DNA of 64,000 nt from Chitinophaga pinensis (GCA_945877575.1 CAMDUE010000001.1:62001-126000), one strand, 5' to 3'. Positions 9,370 to 19,564 are shown, numbered from the stretch's first letter. The notes: generated by a model from the sequence alone, not told the origin. Numbers and translations are program-made.

Positions 9370-10356
9370 ATGAGTATTCATGCTGCAATCACCGGTGTTG
9401 GTGGTTATGTACCTGATAATATACTTTCAAACAAAGACTTAGAGAAATTGGTAGATACTACCGATGAATGGATTAGAACCCGCACTGGAATTGAAGAAAG
9501 GCATATTCTCAACGAAGCAGGAAAGGCAACATCTGATCTTGCTGTAGGTGCTATTTTGCCAATGTTGGCTAAAAAAAATATTGACCCACTAGATATTGAA
9601 GTAATTATTTGCGCCACAGTAACTGGAGATTATGTATTTCCTGCTACAGCCAATGTTATAGCCGATAAAATTGGTGCAAAGAATGCATGGTCATTTGATA
9701 TAGGTGCTGCTTGTTCTGGCTTTCTTTATGCCTTAGAAACTGGTGCACGTTTTATTGAATCTGGTAAATACACCAAAGTGCTAGTTATCGGAGCCGATAA
9801 AATGAGTGCTATCATCGACTATACCGATAGAAATACTTGTATTATTTTTGGTGATGGTGCTGGTTGTGTGCTTTTAGAGCCCAACTCAGAAGGTTTTGGT
9901 GTGCTCGATTCAAAGTTGCACTCAGATGGCTCAGGAAGAGAGTTTTTACAACAGCCAGCTGGAGGTTCATTGCTTCCACCTTCTGTTGAGACCGTGGAGG
10001 CTAGGAAGCATTACGTTTATCAAGAAGGTAAAACTGTTTTCAAGTTTGCAGTTACCAATATGGCTGATGTTAGTTATGAGGTCATGAATAGAAACGACCT
10101 AACCTCAGAAACAGTTGATTGGTTGGTCCCTCACCAAGCAAATCTCAGAATTATTGATGCGACTGCAGAAAGAATGGGACTAGATAAGTCTAAGGTGCTT
10201 ATAAATATCCAAAAATATGGAAATACTACTGCAGGTACTTTGCCTCTTTGTTTGTATGATTTCGAAAGTCGGTTCAAAAAAGGCGATAACCTGATATTAA
10301 GTACTTTCGGTGGCGGATTTACCTGGGGTGCTATTTATTTGAAATGGGCTTATTGA
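9370..10356 (+). CDS. fabH: Beta-ketoacyl-ACP synthase III
   Basis: Condenses an acyl-CoA primer with malonyl-ACP to start fatty acid synthesis. The 328-residue product has the catalytic triad in place: Cys in AACSGF (about 115), His in PHQANLRI (about 253) and Asn in NIQKYGNTTAG (about 283). It also has the DEWIRTRTGIEERH segment. It follows plsX by 2 bp, pairing chain initiation with phospholipid acylation. Its stop overlaps the end of the convergent methyltransferase gene by 7 bp, leaving no room for a terminator between them. Confidence 0.96.
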   Translation: MSIHAAITGVGGYVPDNILSNKDLEKLVDTTDEWIRTRTGIEERHILNEAGKATSDLAVGAILPMLAKKNIDPLDIEVIICATVTGDYVFPATANVIADKIGAKNAWSFDIGAACSGFLYALETGARFIESGKYTKVLVIGADKMSAIIDYTDRNTCIIFGDGAGCVLLEPNSEGFGVLDSKLHSDGSGREFLQQPAGGSLLPPSVETVEARKHYVYQEGKTVFKFAVTNMADVSYEVMNRNDLTSETVDWLVPHQANLRIIDATAERMGLDKSKVLINIQKYGNTTAGTLPLCLYDFESRFKKGDNLILSTFGGGFTWGAIYLKWAY

Positions 10357-11462
10357 GTTTTTTGAACTAAACACCCAAAAATGTAGTCTGAAAAGATACC
10401 AGTAGATTTACAGTCTATTTCGCCACCAACATATTCCTGAAATTCAACTTTTAATCCGGCATGTTTTGCTTGTAGGTGTTTTATATTGCCCTGGTTTTCA
10501 GCATGAAATATAGAACAAGTCATATAATATAAATATCCACCAATGGGTAGTTTTGAATATAGACTTGAAAAAATACTTCGTTGTAATTCTTGATATTTAA
10601 CCAACGTACTTTCATTGAATGTCCATCGGTTTTCAGGGTTTCTCCTCCAATTTCCAGAGCCAGAACAAGGTAGGTCTGCAATAATTAAGTTCTTTTGATT
10701 GTCGAATTCAACATCTTGATTCATTGAATTACGAGCGTCTAGAACAAAAGTATTAGGTAATTCGTATGGGGAAAGTCTAAAACGATTTATTAAGTTTTTG
10801 ATGATTTCTGGTCTGATATCACTGCAGTAATGTCTCTTAGGTTTTGAAAACTTTAAAACCGATAAACTTTTTCCACCCGAGGCACAACAAGCATCCCATA
10901 CAACAGCGTCATTGCAATATTCTGAAATTCTCTCAATAGCAGCTGTACTTGAAAAATCTTGAATGTATCCCAATTTTTCGGTGACAAATGGATCCAGATT
11001 GCTGCTTCCATCGAAAATAAAACTATCCGTGTCTATTAAACGACCAACATAACCATTCAGCTTAGACAAATCTAATATTTCAAAAGATTGAGACTTAGAA
11101 TACGGCACAAAAAAAACCGGGGCAATTTGGTTGAAGCTTTGATTTAATACTTCCAATTTAATGCTTGGGTCAATATAAGGGGTTAATTCATCAAATGCTT
11201 TAAATTTCAATTCACCGTCAGCAATATTTTGAAAGGTTTTAATGCGATTTTCTGTATCCAAATCTTTTAAAAGTGGGTAGTTTCGAAGTATGGTGTAACA
11301 GATATTTCTGTAGTTTTTTCGGTCTTTACTTCCCCAGTTTTTATTCTGTTGGAATTTCTTCTTTAAATGAATGTGGAATGGTTCGTTAAACGAATAATTA
11401 TCTATGATTTCAAAGGCTATTTTCAATTGTTTTTGAAAATAGGGTGAGAATAATCCATTCAT
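10350..11462 (-). CDS. RsmB/NOP-type class I SAM-dependent RNA (cytosine-C5) methyltransferase
   Basis: Predicted RNA m5C methyltransferase. The 370-residue product has an N-terminal helical domain, an SAM-binding segment (VVWDACCASGGKSL), and the two catalytic cysteines of the family: the PCSG motif in IADLPCSGSGNW and the TCS motif in YMTCSIFHAENQ. It is shorter than Escherichia coli RsmB and lacks an obvious extra RNA-binding domain, so the target (16S rRNA or another RNA) cannot be told from sequence alone. Convergent with fabH (7-bp overlap) and 12 bp downstream of the periplasmic-binding-like gene, so it probably belongs to the guaA transcript. Confidence 0.88.
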   Translation of the reverse strand: MNGLFSPYFQKQLKIAFEIIDNYSFNEPFHIHLKKKFQQNKNWGSKDRKNYRNICYTILRNYPLLKDLDTENRIKTFQNIADGELKFKAFDELTPYIDPSIKLEVLNQSFNQIAPVFFVPYSKSQSFEILDLSKLNGYVGRLIDTDSFIFDGSSNLDPFVTEKLGYIQDFSSTAAIERISEYCNDAVVWDACCASGGKSLSVLKFSKPKRHYCSDIRPEIIKNLINRFRLSPYELPNTFVLDARNSMNQDVEFDNQKNLIIADLPCSGSGNWRRNPENRWTFNESTLVKYQELQRSIFSSLYSKLPIGGYLYYMTCSIFHAENQGNIKHLQAKHAGLKVEFQEYVGGEIDCKSTGIFSDYIFGCLVQKTQ

Positions 11463-11474
11463 AAACGGAAAGAA

Positions 11475-12566
11475 TTATCTCATTAAAACCCTTTTAGAGC
11501 CTTCAAATCGAATGAATCTTATTCCTTCGTTATACCAATTGGTGGCGTTGGTTTTGTATGGTTTAATAGTATTGATTAAGCCAATAAATTCACTACTTGG
11601 AGTACTCAATATGAAATTAGAACCAAAAGCCAACATATTCAATCCTAAAAAGGTCATTTGATCATATCCTTGATAACCAAAACGACTGGGTTCGCTCAAA
11701 TAAATATTTCGGTAATTTTGGGCAAATTCAACCAATGCGCTGTCTGATGGGGAAGTGAAATTAATGGTAGGATAAATTATTTTGGATTCATCAACATTCG
11801 ATTGCTGAGAAAAATCAGCGAACCAATCTAAATTACCAACTATGTAAGATGCAGATTTTTTATCTAACCATTTTACTTGAATTGATTTTGAAGATTGAGG
11901 TAAATGGGTATTGATGATTATTAAACTATCACCTGCAGGCAGCTTTGGTGAAATCGTTCCATTCTTTAAAGTGTAGTATGATACTCGTTTGGAAGGCAGA
12001 ACCCTCTTTGCCATTTTCTGGTAAATCAAAAAATCAGAATTCTTAGGGTCGCCAACTATTAAATATTTATATCGAGGGTATCGTACTTTGAGACCTTCCA
12101 ATACTCCCTTTATTCTTATTGAATCAGGTCCAAAAAAGTTAAAATGAGTATTGGTATTGGGAAGTTTCAAATTTTTGAGTGGAGAAACCCATGTCAGCTT
12201 TGAGTTTTTTACATGTGGGGCGATAGCAGAAACCATGTTTTGCGATATGGGTCCAATGAATAGATCAAGCTCTTGAAACTGGGTGCTTTTCGCTAATTTG
12301 ACTACATCTAATGAGTCTCTATTGCTTAGATCCCAAACAAAAACCTGGCTTTTAAATCCGAAACCATCTAATTCGTTCAAGGCAATTCTCACTCCCGCAA
12401 GATAATCAAGCATAGCTTCGGCATTTTTAGCTGAGGCATCTGTATTTTCAGATTGAAAAGGCAATAAAATACCAATTTTGAAATTACTTGATTGAGCATT
12501 AACCAGATTAGTAAGGGTTAAAATCAAGATTAAAATCAACGCGCTATGTTTGTGTTTTATTCCCAT
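11475..12566 (-). CDS. Exported periplasmic-binding-protein-like (type I) protein
   Basis: A 363-residue exported protein with a signal peptide (hydrophobic run ending NLVNAQ) followed by a fold resembling the type I periplasmic binding proteins of amino-acid ABC transporters. The sequence shows [46 protein letters not shown], and a C-terminal [16 protein letters not shown] segment. No lipobox and no LysM domain are visible, and there are no permease genes nearby, so a transport role is not supported. Its start overlaps the end of guaA by 10 bp, so the two are probably co-translated; whether that has functional meaning is unknown. Confidence 0.75.
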   Translation of the reverse strand: MGIKHKHSALILILILTLTNLVNAQSSNFKIGILLPFQSENTDASAKNAEAMLDYLAGVRIALNELDGFGFKSQVFVWDLSNRDSLDVVKLAKSTQFQELDLFIGPISQNMVSAIAPHVKNSKLTWVSPLKNLKLPNTNTHFNFFGPDSIRIKGVLEGLKVRYPRYKYLIVGDPKNSDFLIYQKMAKRVLPSKRVSYYTLKNGTISPKLPAGDSLIIINTHLPQSSKSIQVKWLDKKSASYIVGNLDWFADFSQQSNVDESKIIYPTINFTSPSDSALVEFAQNYRNIYLSEPSRFGYQGYDQMTFLGLNMLAFGSNFILSTPSSEFIGLINTIKPYKTNATNWYNEGIRFIRFEGSKRVLMR

Positions 12567-14095
12567 TCGATGGTTGCAGGAGGTTTAGAACTGATATCGT
12601 AAACAACTCTGTTAATTCCTCTGACGCGGTTGATGATGCTATTTGAAATGTCTGCGAGTAATTCATAGGGTAGGTGCACCCAATCAGCAGTCATTCCATC
12701 TGTACTACTAACGGCTCTGAGCGCAACTACTTGTTCATAGGTTCTTTCATCGCCCATCACACCAACGCTATAAACAGGGAGTAAAATGCTTCCCGCTTGC
12801 CAAACTTTATCATACCAGCCTGATTCTTTTAATTTACTAATGTAAATATAATCAGCTTGTTGTAACAACTCTACTTTTTCTTTAGATACCTCACCGAGAA
12901 TTCTAATTCCAAGTCCCGGCCCTGGAAAAGGATGGCGATTTAACAATGTATCTGGTAAGCCAATGGCTTTACCCACCCTGCGTACTTCATCTTTGAATAG
13001 ACTTCTCAGAGGTTCAACCACTTTCAGGTGCATTTTTTCAGGTAACCCGCCCACATTGTGATGACTTTTTATTGTAACAGAAGGACCACCAACGCTAACA
13101 CTTTCTATGACATCCGGATAAATGGTGCCTTGAGCCAGCCATTTTGCATCTTGAATCTTTCCAGCCTCTCTTTGGAATACTTCAACAAATACTCTTCCTA
13201 TCGCTTTTCTCTTGGCTTCTGGATCTGAAAGTCCCTTTAAAGCGCTATAAAACTCTTCAGATGCATCTACGGCAATTAAATTCAAGTTTAGCGACACATA
13301 ACTTTGCTGAACCTCTTGGAATTCATTCTTTCTAAGTAATCCATTATCAATAAATATGCAAGTTAATCTACTCCCAATAGCTTGATTTAATAATGCTGCC
13401 GCAACAGAGCTATCAACTCCACCAGACAATCCTAGAATGACTTTATCTGAGCTACCTATAACTGATTGCAAATTCGCTACTGATTCGTCAATGAAATGAC
13501 CTGGGGTCCAATCTCCAATGCAACTGCAAATATTATATGCAAAGTTCCTGAGTAATTCTAATCCTTCCGTGCTGTGATAAACCTCAGGATGGAATTGAAT
13601 GCCATAAACTTTATTCGTTTGATTTGAAACCTCAAATGCAGCAACTGGGATAGAATCTGTTTTGGCAATTATTTTGGTATTATCAGGCAACTGAGTAATA
13701 GTGTCGCCATGACTCATCCATACTTGACTTTCAAAACTCAATCCATCAAGCAAGGCATTGTTTTCGCCAGTCTGTATCATGTTTGCCCTGCCATATTCAC
13801 GGTGCTCACTTTTTCCAACAGTTCCGCCCAGTTTTTTTGCCATCAATTGTGCACCATAACATATACCCAACAACGGCACCGTAGCACTGATTTCTAAAAA
13901 GTCAATATCGGGTGAATTTATATCATTAACAGAACAAGGGCTTCCGCTTAAAATGACGCCTTTTGTATTAGAATCAACTGCTACACTTGAATTGTAGGGG
14001 TGAATTTCACAATAAACATTAAGTTCTCGTAGTCTTCGAGCAATTAATTGTGTGTATTGCGAACCGAAATCGTAAATAAGAATCTTCTCAGACAT
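12557..14095 (-). CDS. guaA: GMP synthase (glutamine-hydrolysing)
   Basis: Makes GMP from XMP, ATP and glutamine. The 512-residue product has the class I glutamine amidotransferase domain first (GICYGAQ nucleophile Cys about 80, and the FHPEVYHS His and Glu), then the ATP pyrophosphatase domain with the P-loop [13 protein letters not shown] (about 221-233), and the dimerisation domain ending PPATIEWE. The usual family length is about 510-525. A TAnnTTTG box lies 8 nt before the ATG. Downstream it overlaps the exported binding-protein-like gene. Confidence 0.97.
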   Translation of the reverse strand: MSEKILIYDFGSQYTQLIARRLRELNVYCEIHPYNSSVAVDSNTKGVILSGSPCSVNDINSPDIDFLEISATVPLLGICYGAQLMAKKLGGTVGKSEHREYGRANMIQTGENNALLDGLSFESQVWMSHGDTITQLPDNTKIIAKTDSIPVAAFEVSNQTNKVYGIQFHPEVYHSTEGLELLRNFAYNICSCIGDWTPGHFIDESVANLQSVIGSSDKVILGLSGGVDSSVAAALLNQAIGSRLTCIFIDNGLLRKNEFQEVQQSYVSLNLNLIAVDASEEFYSALKGLSDPEAKRKAIGRVFVEVFQREAGKIQDAKWLAQGTIYPDVIESVSVGGPSVTIKSHHNVGGLPEKMHLKVVEPLRSLFKDEVRRVGKAIGLPDTLLNRHPFPGPGLGIRILGEVSKEKVELLQQADYIYISKLKESGWYDKVWQAGSILLPVYSVGVMGDERTYEQVVALRAVSSTDGMTADWVHLPYELLADISNSIINRVRGINRVVYDISSKPPATIEWE

Positions 14096-14103
14096 TTATG
14101 GTG

Positions 14104-14111
14104 CAAATTTA
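14104..14111 (-). promoter_or_regulatory. -7 box of guaA
   Basis: TAAATTTG on the minus strand, a perfect TAnnTTTG, only 8 nt before the guaA ATG; no clear -33 element. It predicts a leader of a few bases at most. Confidence 0.5.
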
Positions 14112-14132
14112 CATCACACAGTTTGAAACTCT

Positions 14133-15380
14133 TTATAAACTTTTACGAATCAGTTGCATCAAATAAAAGCACGCAGCATTGTGCACGCGTTCCATGAATT
14201 GCTCTCTATTTCCTCGTATATATTGTTTTTTTACAATGACATGATCCATGAATTTTAATCCAATAAAAACCAAACCTACCGGTTTTTCTGGAGTTCCACC
14301 TGTAGGACCTGCAATTCCGGTGGTTGAAATCCCAATTTGACAATTCAAATTGTTGCATGCGCCAATGACCATTTCCTTTGCAACTTCTTCGCTGACCGCG
14401 CCTTTTTCTTCAATAAGTTCATGATTAACCCCCAAAAGGTGGGTTTTGATTGCATTTGAATAACTAATCACACCACCTTCGAATACATCGGAAATGCCCG
14501 ATAATCTGATAAATTGATTTCCAATAAAACCACCGGTGCAACTTTCAGCAGTAGCAATTTTTAAATAATGTCTTCTAGCAAATTCTACAATGGGCAAAAC
14601 CACTGATACATCACCTTCTGCATAAACACGATCTCCCAAAATTGAATTTAATTTGTTCCATTGCTCATCAAAAACAGAGTCTAAACCTGAAATCTGCTCG
14701 GTTAATCTAAGTTTTACTAGATTAAAACTGGGTAAATACGCTAATTTTAAATGGCTTGGTAATTGCACTTCGAAATCTTCTAAATCTCTAGATAACAAAC
14801 TCTCCGGCTGCATTAAGGTCAAAAGAGTTTTATTTCTCAAAACAGTACCTTCAACTTCTGAAACCAAAATGGGTTTCATAGAATATTCACAAATGTATTT
14901 TACTTCGTTTGGAACACCAGGAAGTGAAAATATCCATCGAGCATTACCGTTAAAGGTATGTCTGAAAAGCATTCCAGGCGCAGTGCCTTCTTGATTGAAA
15001 AGAACCTCACAAGTCTCCGGAACTTCGGCCTGTAACTTATTGGTTTCCATAAGTTCCCGTCCCCTTGACTTGAAAATGTCTTCCAAATGGTCCAAAACAG
15101 TTTGATCAATTCTGAATCCTGTTTGAAAAAAATCTGCTAATGTTTTCTTGGTAATATCGTCTTTTGTAGGGCCAAGACCTCCAGTAATAATGATAACATC
15201 AGCCTCCGAAATGGCTAATTTTAAGGTATTGATTATGTCTTCTTTACGATCTGAAATGGCTGTTTTTTTCGAAATTTGAATACCCAACGGATTCAAGAAT
15301 TGGGCCAAGTACACACTATTGGTGTCAATCGTTTGTCCCAAGAGTAATTCGTCTCCTATGGTAATTATTTGAGCATTCAT
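14133..15380 (-). CDS. cinA: CinA family protein (competence/damage-inducible, NMN deamidase domain)
   Basis: A two-domain CinA protein. The N-terminal MoCF-like half (IITIGDELLLGQTIDTN, then IITGGLGPTKDDITK) is the ADP-ribose pyrophosphatase-type domain. The C-terminal half (TAESCTGGFIGNQ, then GISTTGIAGPTGGTPEKPVG) is the PncC nicotinamide-mononucleotide deamidase domain, so a role in pyridine nucleotide salvage is likely. At 415 residues it is the usual full length. It is divergent from rnhA with a 35-bp gap in which both -7 boxes lie close together. Confidence 0.93.
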   Translation of the reverse strand: MNAQIITIGDELLLGQTIDTNSVYLAQFLNPLGIQISKKTAISDRKEDIINTLKLAISEADVIIITGGLGPTKDDITKKTLADFFQTGFRIDQTVLDHLEDIFKSRGRELMETNKLQAEVPETCEVLFNQEGTAPGMLFRHTFNGNARWIFSLPGVPNEVKYICEYSMKPILVSEVEGTVLRNKTLLTLMQPESLLSRDLEDFEVQLPSHLKLAYLPSFNLVKLRLTEQISGLDSVFDEQWNKLNSILGDRVYAEGDVSVVLPIVEFARRHYLKIATAESCTGGFIGNQFIRLSGISDVFEGGVISYSNAIKTHLLGVNHELIEEKGAVSEEVAKEMVIGACNNLNCQIGISTTGIAGPTGGTPEKPVGLVFIGLKFMDHVIVKKQYIRGNREQFMERVHNAACFYLMQLIRKSL

Positions 15381-15384
15381 AAAG

Positions 15385-15392
15385 CAAAATTA
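15385..15392 (-). promoter_or_regulatory. -7 box of cinA
   Basis: TAATTTTG on the minus strand, a perfect TAnnTTTG, only 4 nt before the cinA ATG. Three bases away on the other strand, CATCTTTG (15395-15402) is a probable -7 box for rnhA, so the two divergent promoters are packed together. Confidence 0.5.
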
Positions 15393-15415
15393 TTCATCTT
15401 TGAAGAAACTTTTAT

Positions 15416-15901
15416 ATGTCGAATTGGATAACAATATATACTGACGGGGCAGCATTGGGAAATCCTGGTCCTGGAGGTTTTGGAGTGGTGATGTTTTATG
15501 GAAGTCATAGAAAAGAAATTTCGGAAGGTTACAGAAAAACTACCAATAACAGAATGGAGTTATTGGCCGTAATTGTGGCCCTACAGAATATTAAAGACAA
15601 ATCAATACCCGTTAAGGTTTTTACTGATAGTAAATATGTTTGCGATTCCATAGAGAAAAAATGGCTAGAGGGGTGGGTTAGAAAAGGATTCAAAAATGTA
15701 AAAAATCCTGATTTGTGGAAGCTTTTTTTGGAAACGCGGAAAGGTTTTCAATTAGAATTAAATTGGGTAAAAGGACATGCTGGAATCAAAGAGAACGAAA
15801 GATGTGATGAATTAGCAACGACTGCTGCTAAAAATACCCCAATTAAGATTGATCACTTTTTTGAAGCTCTGAAGAACTCAGAAAGTACTCTGGATCTTTA
15901 A
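15416..15901 (+). CDS. rnhA: Ribonuclease HI
   Basis: Degrades the RNA strand of RNA-DNA hybrids. The 161-residue product has all four catalytic acidic residues in their motifs: Asp in YTDGAALGNPG, Glu in NNRMELLAV, Asp in FTDSKYV, and Asp in ERCDELA. The basic-helix region (EKKWLEGWVRKGFK) used to grip the hybrid is present. Its 3' end overlaps the 3' end of recN by 24 bp, tail to tail, so the two stop regions are read in both directions. Confidence 0.96.
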   Translation: MSNWITIYTDGAALGNPGPGGFGVVMFYGSHRKEISEGYRKTTNNRMELLAVIVALQNIKDKSIPVKVFTDSKYVCDSIEKKWLEGWVRKGFKNVKNPDLWKLFLETRKGFQLELNWVKGHAGIKENERCDELATTAAKNTPIKIDHFFEALKNSESTLDL

Positions 15902-17545
15902 AAGTTCCCTGGCATTATTGATAGATGCATCTGTCAACTCAGCAGAAGAAAGCATCTTGGCAATGCTATTAACGCGCTCATTTTCGTTGAGGACTCTAAT
16001 AGATGTCTGGGTTTTTAAACCTTCTATTTGTTTATAAACTTCAAACTGATGATCTCCACTTGCAGCAACTTGTGGAAGGTGCGAGATGCAAATAACTTGA
16101 TGCCTTTGTCCGAGTTGCCTAAATAATAATCCCATTTTACCTGCAATTTCACCGCTTATTCCTGTATCGGCTTCATCGTAGATTAACGTTGGAAGATATT
16201 TGCTCCCAGAAATTAGACTTCTAAAGGCAAAATTCAATCTTGACAACTCACCTCCAGATGCAACCAATTCAACAGGTTGGAGTTTTCCTCCTGGGTTTGC
16301 ATTAAACAATAAGCTTACCTGATTCGCACCTTTATCATTCAATGACTTTTCTTGAAATTCAATTTCAAATTGAATTTGAGCATGTGGCATGGCTAATTGT
16401 TCTAAAATTGTTTTAGCACGATCGGTCAAATTTTTTGCGGCTGACAATCTTAAATCGTGAAGTTTTCTTGCCAAAATTGAGAGCTCTACATGCAATTTTG
16501 AAACATCCTTTGCCAATTCAATTTCAAGTTGCTCTAACGTTTCTGTTGACTCTAATTCTTGTCCAAGGACTTGAAATTTTTGAGCCAATTCAAATACTGA
16601 TTGACATTGATGTTTTTTAAATAATCGATCTAATTCGGCAGAACGGTCATTCAATAAAGCCAATCTCTCAGGATCTTCACTTAAACGTTCTTTAAAACGT
16701 TCAGATTCTCGACTTAAATCTAAAACTTCCTCTTGGAGAGATTTCAATCTTTGCCATAATGAGTTTAAATCTGAATTATTGGAAAAGGGTTTCAACAGAC
16801 CAGCGCCTGAAATTAGGTTATTTTGTACAGAATATTCTGAATCAGAAAGTAAATCTTGTAAACCGTTTAACGCTGATTTGATTTCGGCAACTTCAGATAA
16901 TAATTGAAGTTCCTCATCAAGTTTGGAGTCAGATTCTACATTCAAATTGAAAGTTTCTATCTCATTAAACAAGAAAGACTTAAAATCATTTTGGGCCTTT
17001 AAATCATTCAATTGAACACGAGTTTGTTCAAGTTGTTTTGATTTATTCAGATAGGACTTCCATAAAGCCGAATACTCAGAGTAAAGATTGTTTCCGTAAT
17101 GGTAATCATCTAAGAGTTTGAGTTGTTCAGATTTATGAGAAACTAGGGTAGTGGTATTTTGAGTTTGTATTTCAACCAAATTACTTCCAATCATTTTCAA
17201 GTCAGCCAAACCTACAGGGGTATCATTGATGAACGCTCTAGATTTCCCTTGAACGGTTAACTCTCTTCGAATAATGCATGGATTTTCATAATCAACGTCT
17301 AAACTCTCAAAAATTGCACTCAAATTATGATTGGTTAAATCAAATTCGGCTTCAATGATGCATTTTTCTGCTCCTTCACTGATGGATGACGTATCGGCTC
17401 GATTACCTAAAATTAAGCCAATGGCACCAAGTAAAATACTTTTTCCGGCCCCGGTTTCACCTGTTATTGATGTCAAGCCGGTTTGAAATTCTAATTGCAA
17501 ATTTTCAATTAGAGCAAAGTTTTTGATGCTGAGATTCTTTATCAT
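15878..17545 (-). CDS. recN: DNA repair protein RecN (SMC-like ATPase)
   Basis: An SMC-related ATPase acting in double-strand break repair. The 555-residue product has Walker A at the start (GETGAGKSILLGAIG, about 32-46), a long coiled-coil middle (about 150-380), and the C-terminal ABC half with the signature motif (VASGGELSRLNFAFR) and Walker B (LIYDEADTGISGEIA). It follows pfkA by 1 bp on the same strand, so it is probably transcribed with it. Confidence 0.95.
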   Translation of the reverse strand: MIKNLSIKNFALIENLQLEFQTGLTSITGETGAGKSILLGAIGLILGNRADTSSISEGAEKCIIEAEFDLTNHNLSAIFESLDVDYENPCIIRRELTVQGKSRAFINDTPVGLADLKMIGSNLVEIQTQNTTTLVSHKSEQLKLLDDYHYGNNLYSEYSALWKSYLNKSKQLEQTRVQLNDLKAQNDFKSFLFNEIETFNLNVESDSKLDEELQLLSEVAEIKSALNGLQDLLSDSEYSVQNNLISGAGLLKPFSNNSDLNSLWQRLKSLQEEVLDLSRESERFKERLSEDPERLALLNDRSAELDRLFKKHQCQSVFELAQKFQVLGQELESTETLEQLEIELAKDVSKLHVELSILARKLHDLRLSAAKNLTDRAKTILEQLAMPHAQIQFEIEFQEKSLNDKGANQVSLLFNANPGGKLQPVELVASGGELSRLNFAFRSLISGSKYLPTLIYDEADTGISGEIAGKMGLLFRQLGQRHQVICISHLPQVAASGDHQFEVYKQIEGLKTQTSIRVLNENERVNSIAKMLSSAELTDASINNARELLKIQSTF

Positions 17546-17546
17546 T

Positions 17547-18521
17547 TTATCTTGTAAGGATATTATTCATGATCCAAAGATTCTCATTGATGTCCTTTTT
17601 CTCATAAATAGCCTTTTCAAAGGGTGTAAAAGTTACTTGATTATTGATGATTCCAACGGCAACACCATTTTGGCCCTCCAATAAAGATTTTACAGCGTGA
17701 GCACCCAATCTTGAAGCTAGGATACGGTCGTTTGCTGACGGCTTACCACCGCGTTGAATGTGTCCTAAGACAGTGACCCTTGAATCAGTTTCGGGGAATC
17801 TTTCCTGAAACTTTTTAGCAATTTCATAAGCATGTCCGTCTTCTTCACCTTCGGCCACCACGAAGATAGAGAATTGCTTATTACGCGACTTTTTGATGTA
17901 GGTATTCGAAATATCTTCAAATTCATTTTCCTTTTCAGGAATAAAAATACCTTCGGCTCCACCTGCAATACCAGCGTAAAGTGCAATATGTCCTGAATGT
18001 CTACCCATTACTTCAATGAAAAATACACGATTATGTGCATCGGCCGTATCTCTAATTTTATCAATTGCATCCAAAGCGGTATTTATGGCCGTATCAAATC
18101 CTATGGTGTAATCTGTTCCAAATAAATCATTGTCAATGGTGCCCGGGCAACCAATACAAGGAATACCAAACTCTTGTTGAAAAGTCATCGCCCCCGTGTA
18201 AGTACCGTTTCCGCCAATACATACTAGCGCGTCTATGCCATGATTTCGAATGTTTTCGTATGCTTTTTTTCTACCTTCTGGGGACATAAAATCTTTCGAT
18301 CTCGCTGTTTTTAATATGGTACCCCCATATTGAATGATGTTAGCGACACTTGAAGCTTGCATAGGAGTGATTTCGTTTTCAATCATACCTTGATAGCCGC
18401 CATGAATACCGTATACCTCTACTCCAAAATGAACACCAGCACGAACAACCGCTCTTACGCAAGCATTCATTCCTGGTGCATCTCCACCTGAGGTGAAAAC
18501 ACCTATTTTTTTAATTTCCAT
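17547..18521 (-). CDS. pfkA: 6-phosphofructokinase (ATP type)
   Basis: Phosphorylates fructose 6-phosphate, the committed step of glycolysis. The 324-residue product carries the ATP-binding GVFTSGGDAPGMNACVRA motif, the substrate and catalytic segment GCPGTIDNDL with TDYTIGFDTA, the EVMGRHSGHIAL motif, and the signature RVTVLGHIQRGG. Length and motifs fit the bacterial ATP-dependent group (Gly in the GGNGTY loop). It is upstream of recN. A terminator of the preceding lipoprotein gene lies just upstream of its start codon. Confidence 0.97.
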   Translation of the reverse strand: MEIKKIGVFTSGGDAPGMNACVRAVVRAGVHFGVEVYGIHGGYQGMIENEITPMQASSVANIIQYGGTILKTARSKDFMSPEGRKKAYENIRNHGIDALVCIGGNGTYTGAMTFQQEFGIPCIGCPGTIDNDLFGTDYTIGFDTAINTALDAIDKIRDTADAHNRVFFIEVMGRHSGHIALYAGIAGGAEGIFIPEKENEFEDISNTYIKKSRNKQFSIFVVAEGEEDGHAYEIAKKFQERFPETDSRVTVLGHIQRGGKPSANDRILASRLGAHAVKSLLEGQNGVAVGIINNQVTFTPFEKAIYEKKDINENLWIMNNILTR

Positions 18522-18543
18522 AAATCAGATACGAATTAAAAAC

Positions 18544-18570
18544 AAAACCCCCGTATTGAACGGGGGTTTT
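18544..18570 (-). terminator. Terminator of the Ig-like lipoprotein gene
   Basis: A 10-bp stem (AAAACCCCCG with CGGGGGTTTT) around a 7-nt loop, followed on the minus strand by GTTTTT. It ends the lipoprotein transcript 23 bp past its stop codon and insulates pfkA. Confidence 0.85.
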
Positions 18571-18592
18571 GGAAAATGTGCAAAAAATAATA

Positions 18593-19432
18593 TTACAAAA
18601 TAACGCCTTTGAAATCAAATTGAGCGTAATCGTTGTTGTTACCTGCTGCAGGTAAATCAACTACGTTTGTAATTTTCAAAATAAACAAGTTGAAATCTAA
18701 ATCTTGGCCAGAACGCACCAAAATCACATCGTCTTTAGTTAAGTTAGTATAAGTTGCTGTCATCTTGTCTTTGTTTGCTTTCCAAAGGTTAAACAAGTAA
18801 GTGGTTGATGAAGCATTCACCCAGTCATTGGCACTTACTTTACAAAAAGTAGAACCATTTGCTGATGCCCATGATTTAGCCCATTGTGCAGAACCAGAAG
18901 TTGACCCATCAATGATGTCTTTTACAGGAGCAGCACCGGACATCATAGCTTGAGCTTTAGCAAGGTCAAATGAAGTAGACAATCCGCTTGAATTTGCATT
19001 GTAGATTTGAAACCCGCTCTGACCATCTAGTGATGTCATCACTGGTACTACTGATAATGTTACAGCCACTGAATTGCTAGCGCCATTTCCGTCTTTAGCT
19101 GTGAAAGTGTATTTAACATCGTCTCCAGGAGAACCAACAGCATCAATGGTTTTGGTGAAAATCATATCAGCAGCCCCAGTTGCAGTATCAAGAACAGTCA
19201 CTGTTTTTGTTCCATAGGTAGCAATAATGGTAACACCTGATAAAGTTCCAGAAGCTGAAACAGCTTTGATTTTAAATGATACCTTCGAACCAGCATCAAC
19301 ATCTTTGTTAGCCGTAATTCCGCCAGTCTCTAATGTGATGGTTGGTTTGGCTGCTTCCTCTTCGCCTCCGCAGGAAGCTAAAAATGACATTATTGGTAAT
19401 GCCAATGCCAATGTGAAAAATTTGAATTTCAT
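18593..19432 (-). CDS. Putative Ig-like lipoprotein, unknown function
   Basis: A 279-residue predicted lipoprotein: signal peptide from ATG at 19432 with lipobox FLASC (Cys21), followed by an acidic stretch (GGEEEAA) of the kind that marks surface-exposed lipoproteins in Bacteroidota. Residues about 27-130 look like one Ig or cadherin-like beta domain (alternating Val/Thr/Ser strands, a DDVKYTFTAKDGNG strand pair). The C-terminal 140 residues have no family I recognise. It stands alone between lon (divergent) and pfkA, with its own terminator. The longer TTG-started frame from 19471 is unlikely because the first 13 residues would precede the signal peptide. Confidence 0.7.
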   Translation of the reverse strand: MKFKFFTLALALPIMSFLASCGGEEEAAKPTITLETGGITANKDVDAGSKVSFKIKAVSASGTLSGVTIIATYGTKTVTVLDTATGAADMIFTKTIDAVGSPGDDVKYTFTAKDGNGASNSVAVTLSVVPVMTSLDGQSGFQIYNANSSGLSTSFDLAKAQAMMSGAAPVKDIIDGSTSGSAQWAKSWASANGSTFCKVSANDWVNASSTTYLFNLWKANKDKMTATYTNLTKDDVILVRSGQDLDFNLFILKITNVVDLPAAGNNNDYAQFDFKGVIL

Positions 19433-19523
19433 GTTTCTTTTTTTGGTTTTTACAAATGTCGATAAATCCAAGTTAAATTCAATATCGGTGAAAAAAAAAT
19501 TACACGGGTGACAGAATGTCGGG

Positions 19524-19556
19524 TTTTGTATCTATGGCACGCGTCTTGTACCTTCG
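19524..19556 (+). promoter_or_regulatory. Promoter of lon
   Basis: TTTTG at 19524-19528, a 20-nt spacer, then TACCTTCG (19549-19556), one mismatch from TAnnTTTG. It lies inside the longest possible lon reading frame and so fixes the start codon at the ATG 8 nt downstream (19565). Confidence 0.6.
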
Positions 19557-19564
19557 CAACAAAC

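Noticed and set aside
19508-19564. N-terminal extension of lon to 19508
   Set aside because: It overlaps the promoter, has no ATG, and the ATG at 19565 gives the N-terminus typical of Bacteroidota Lon.
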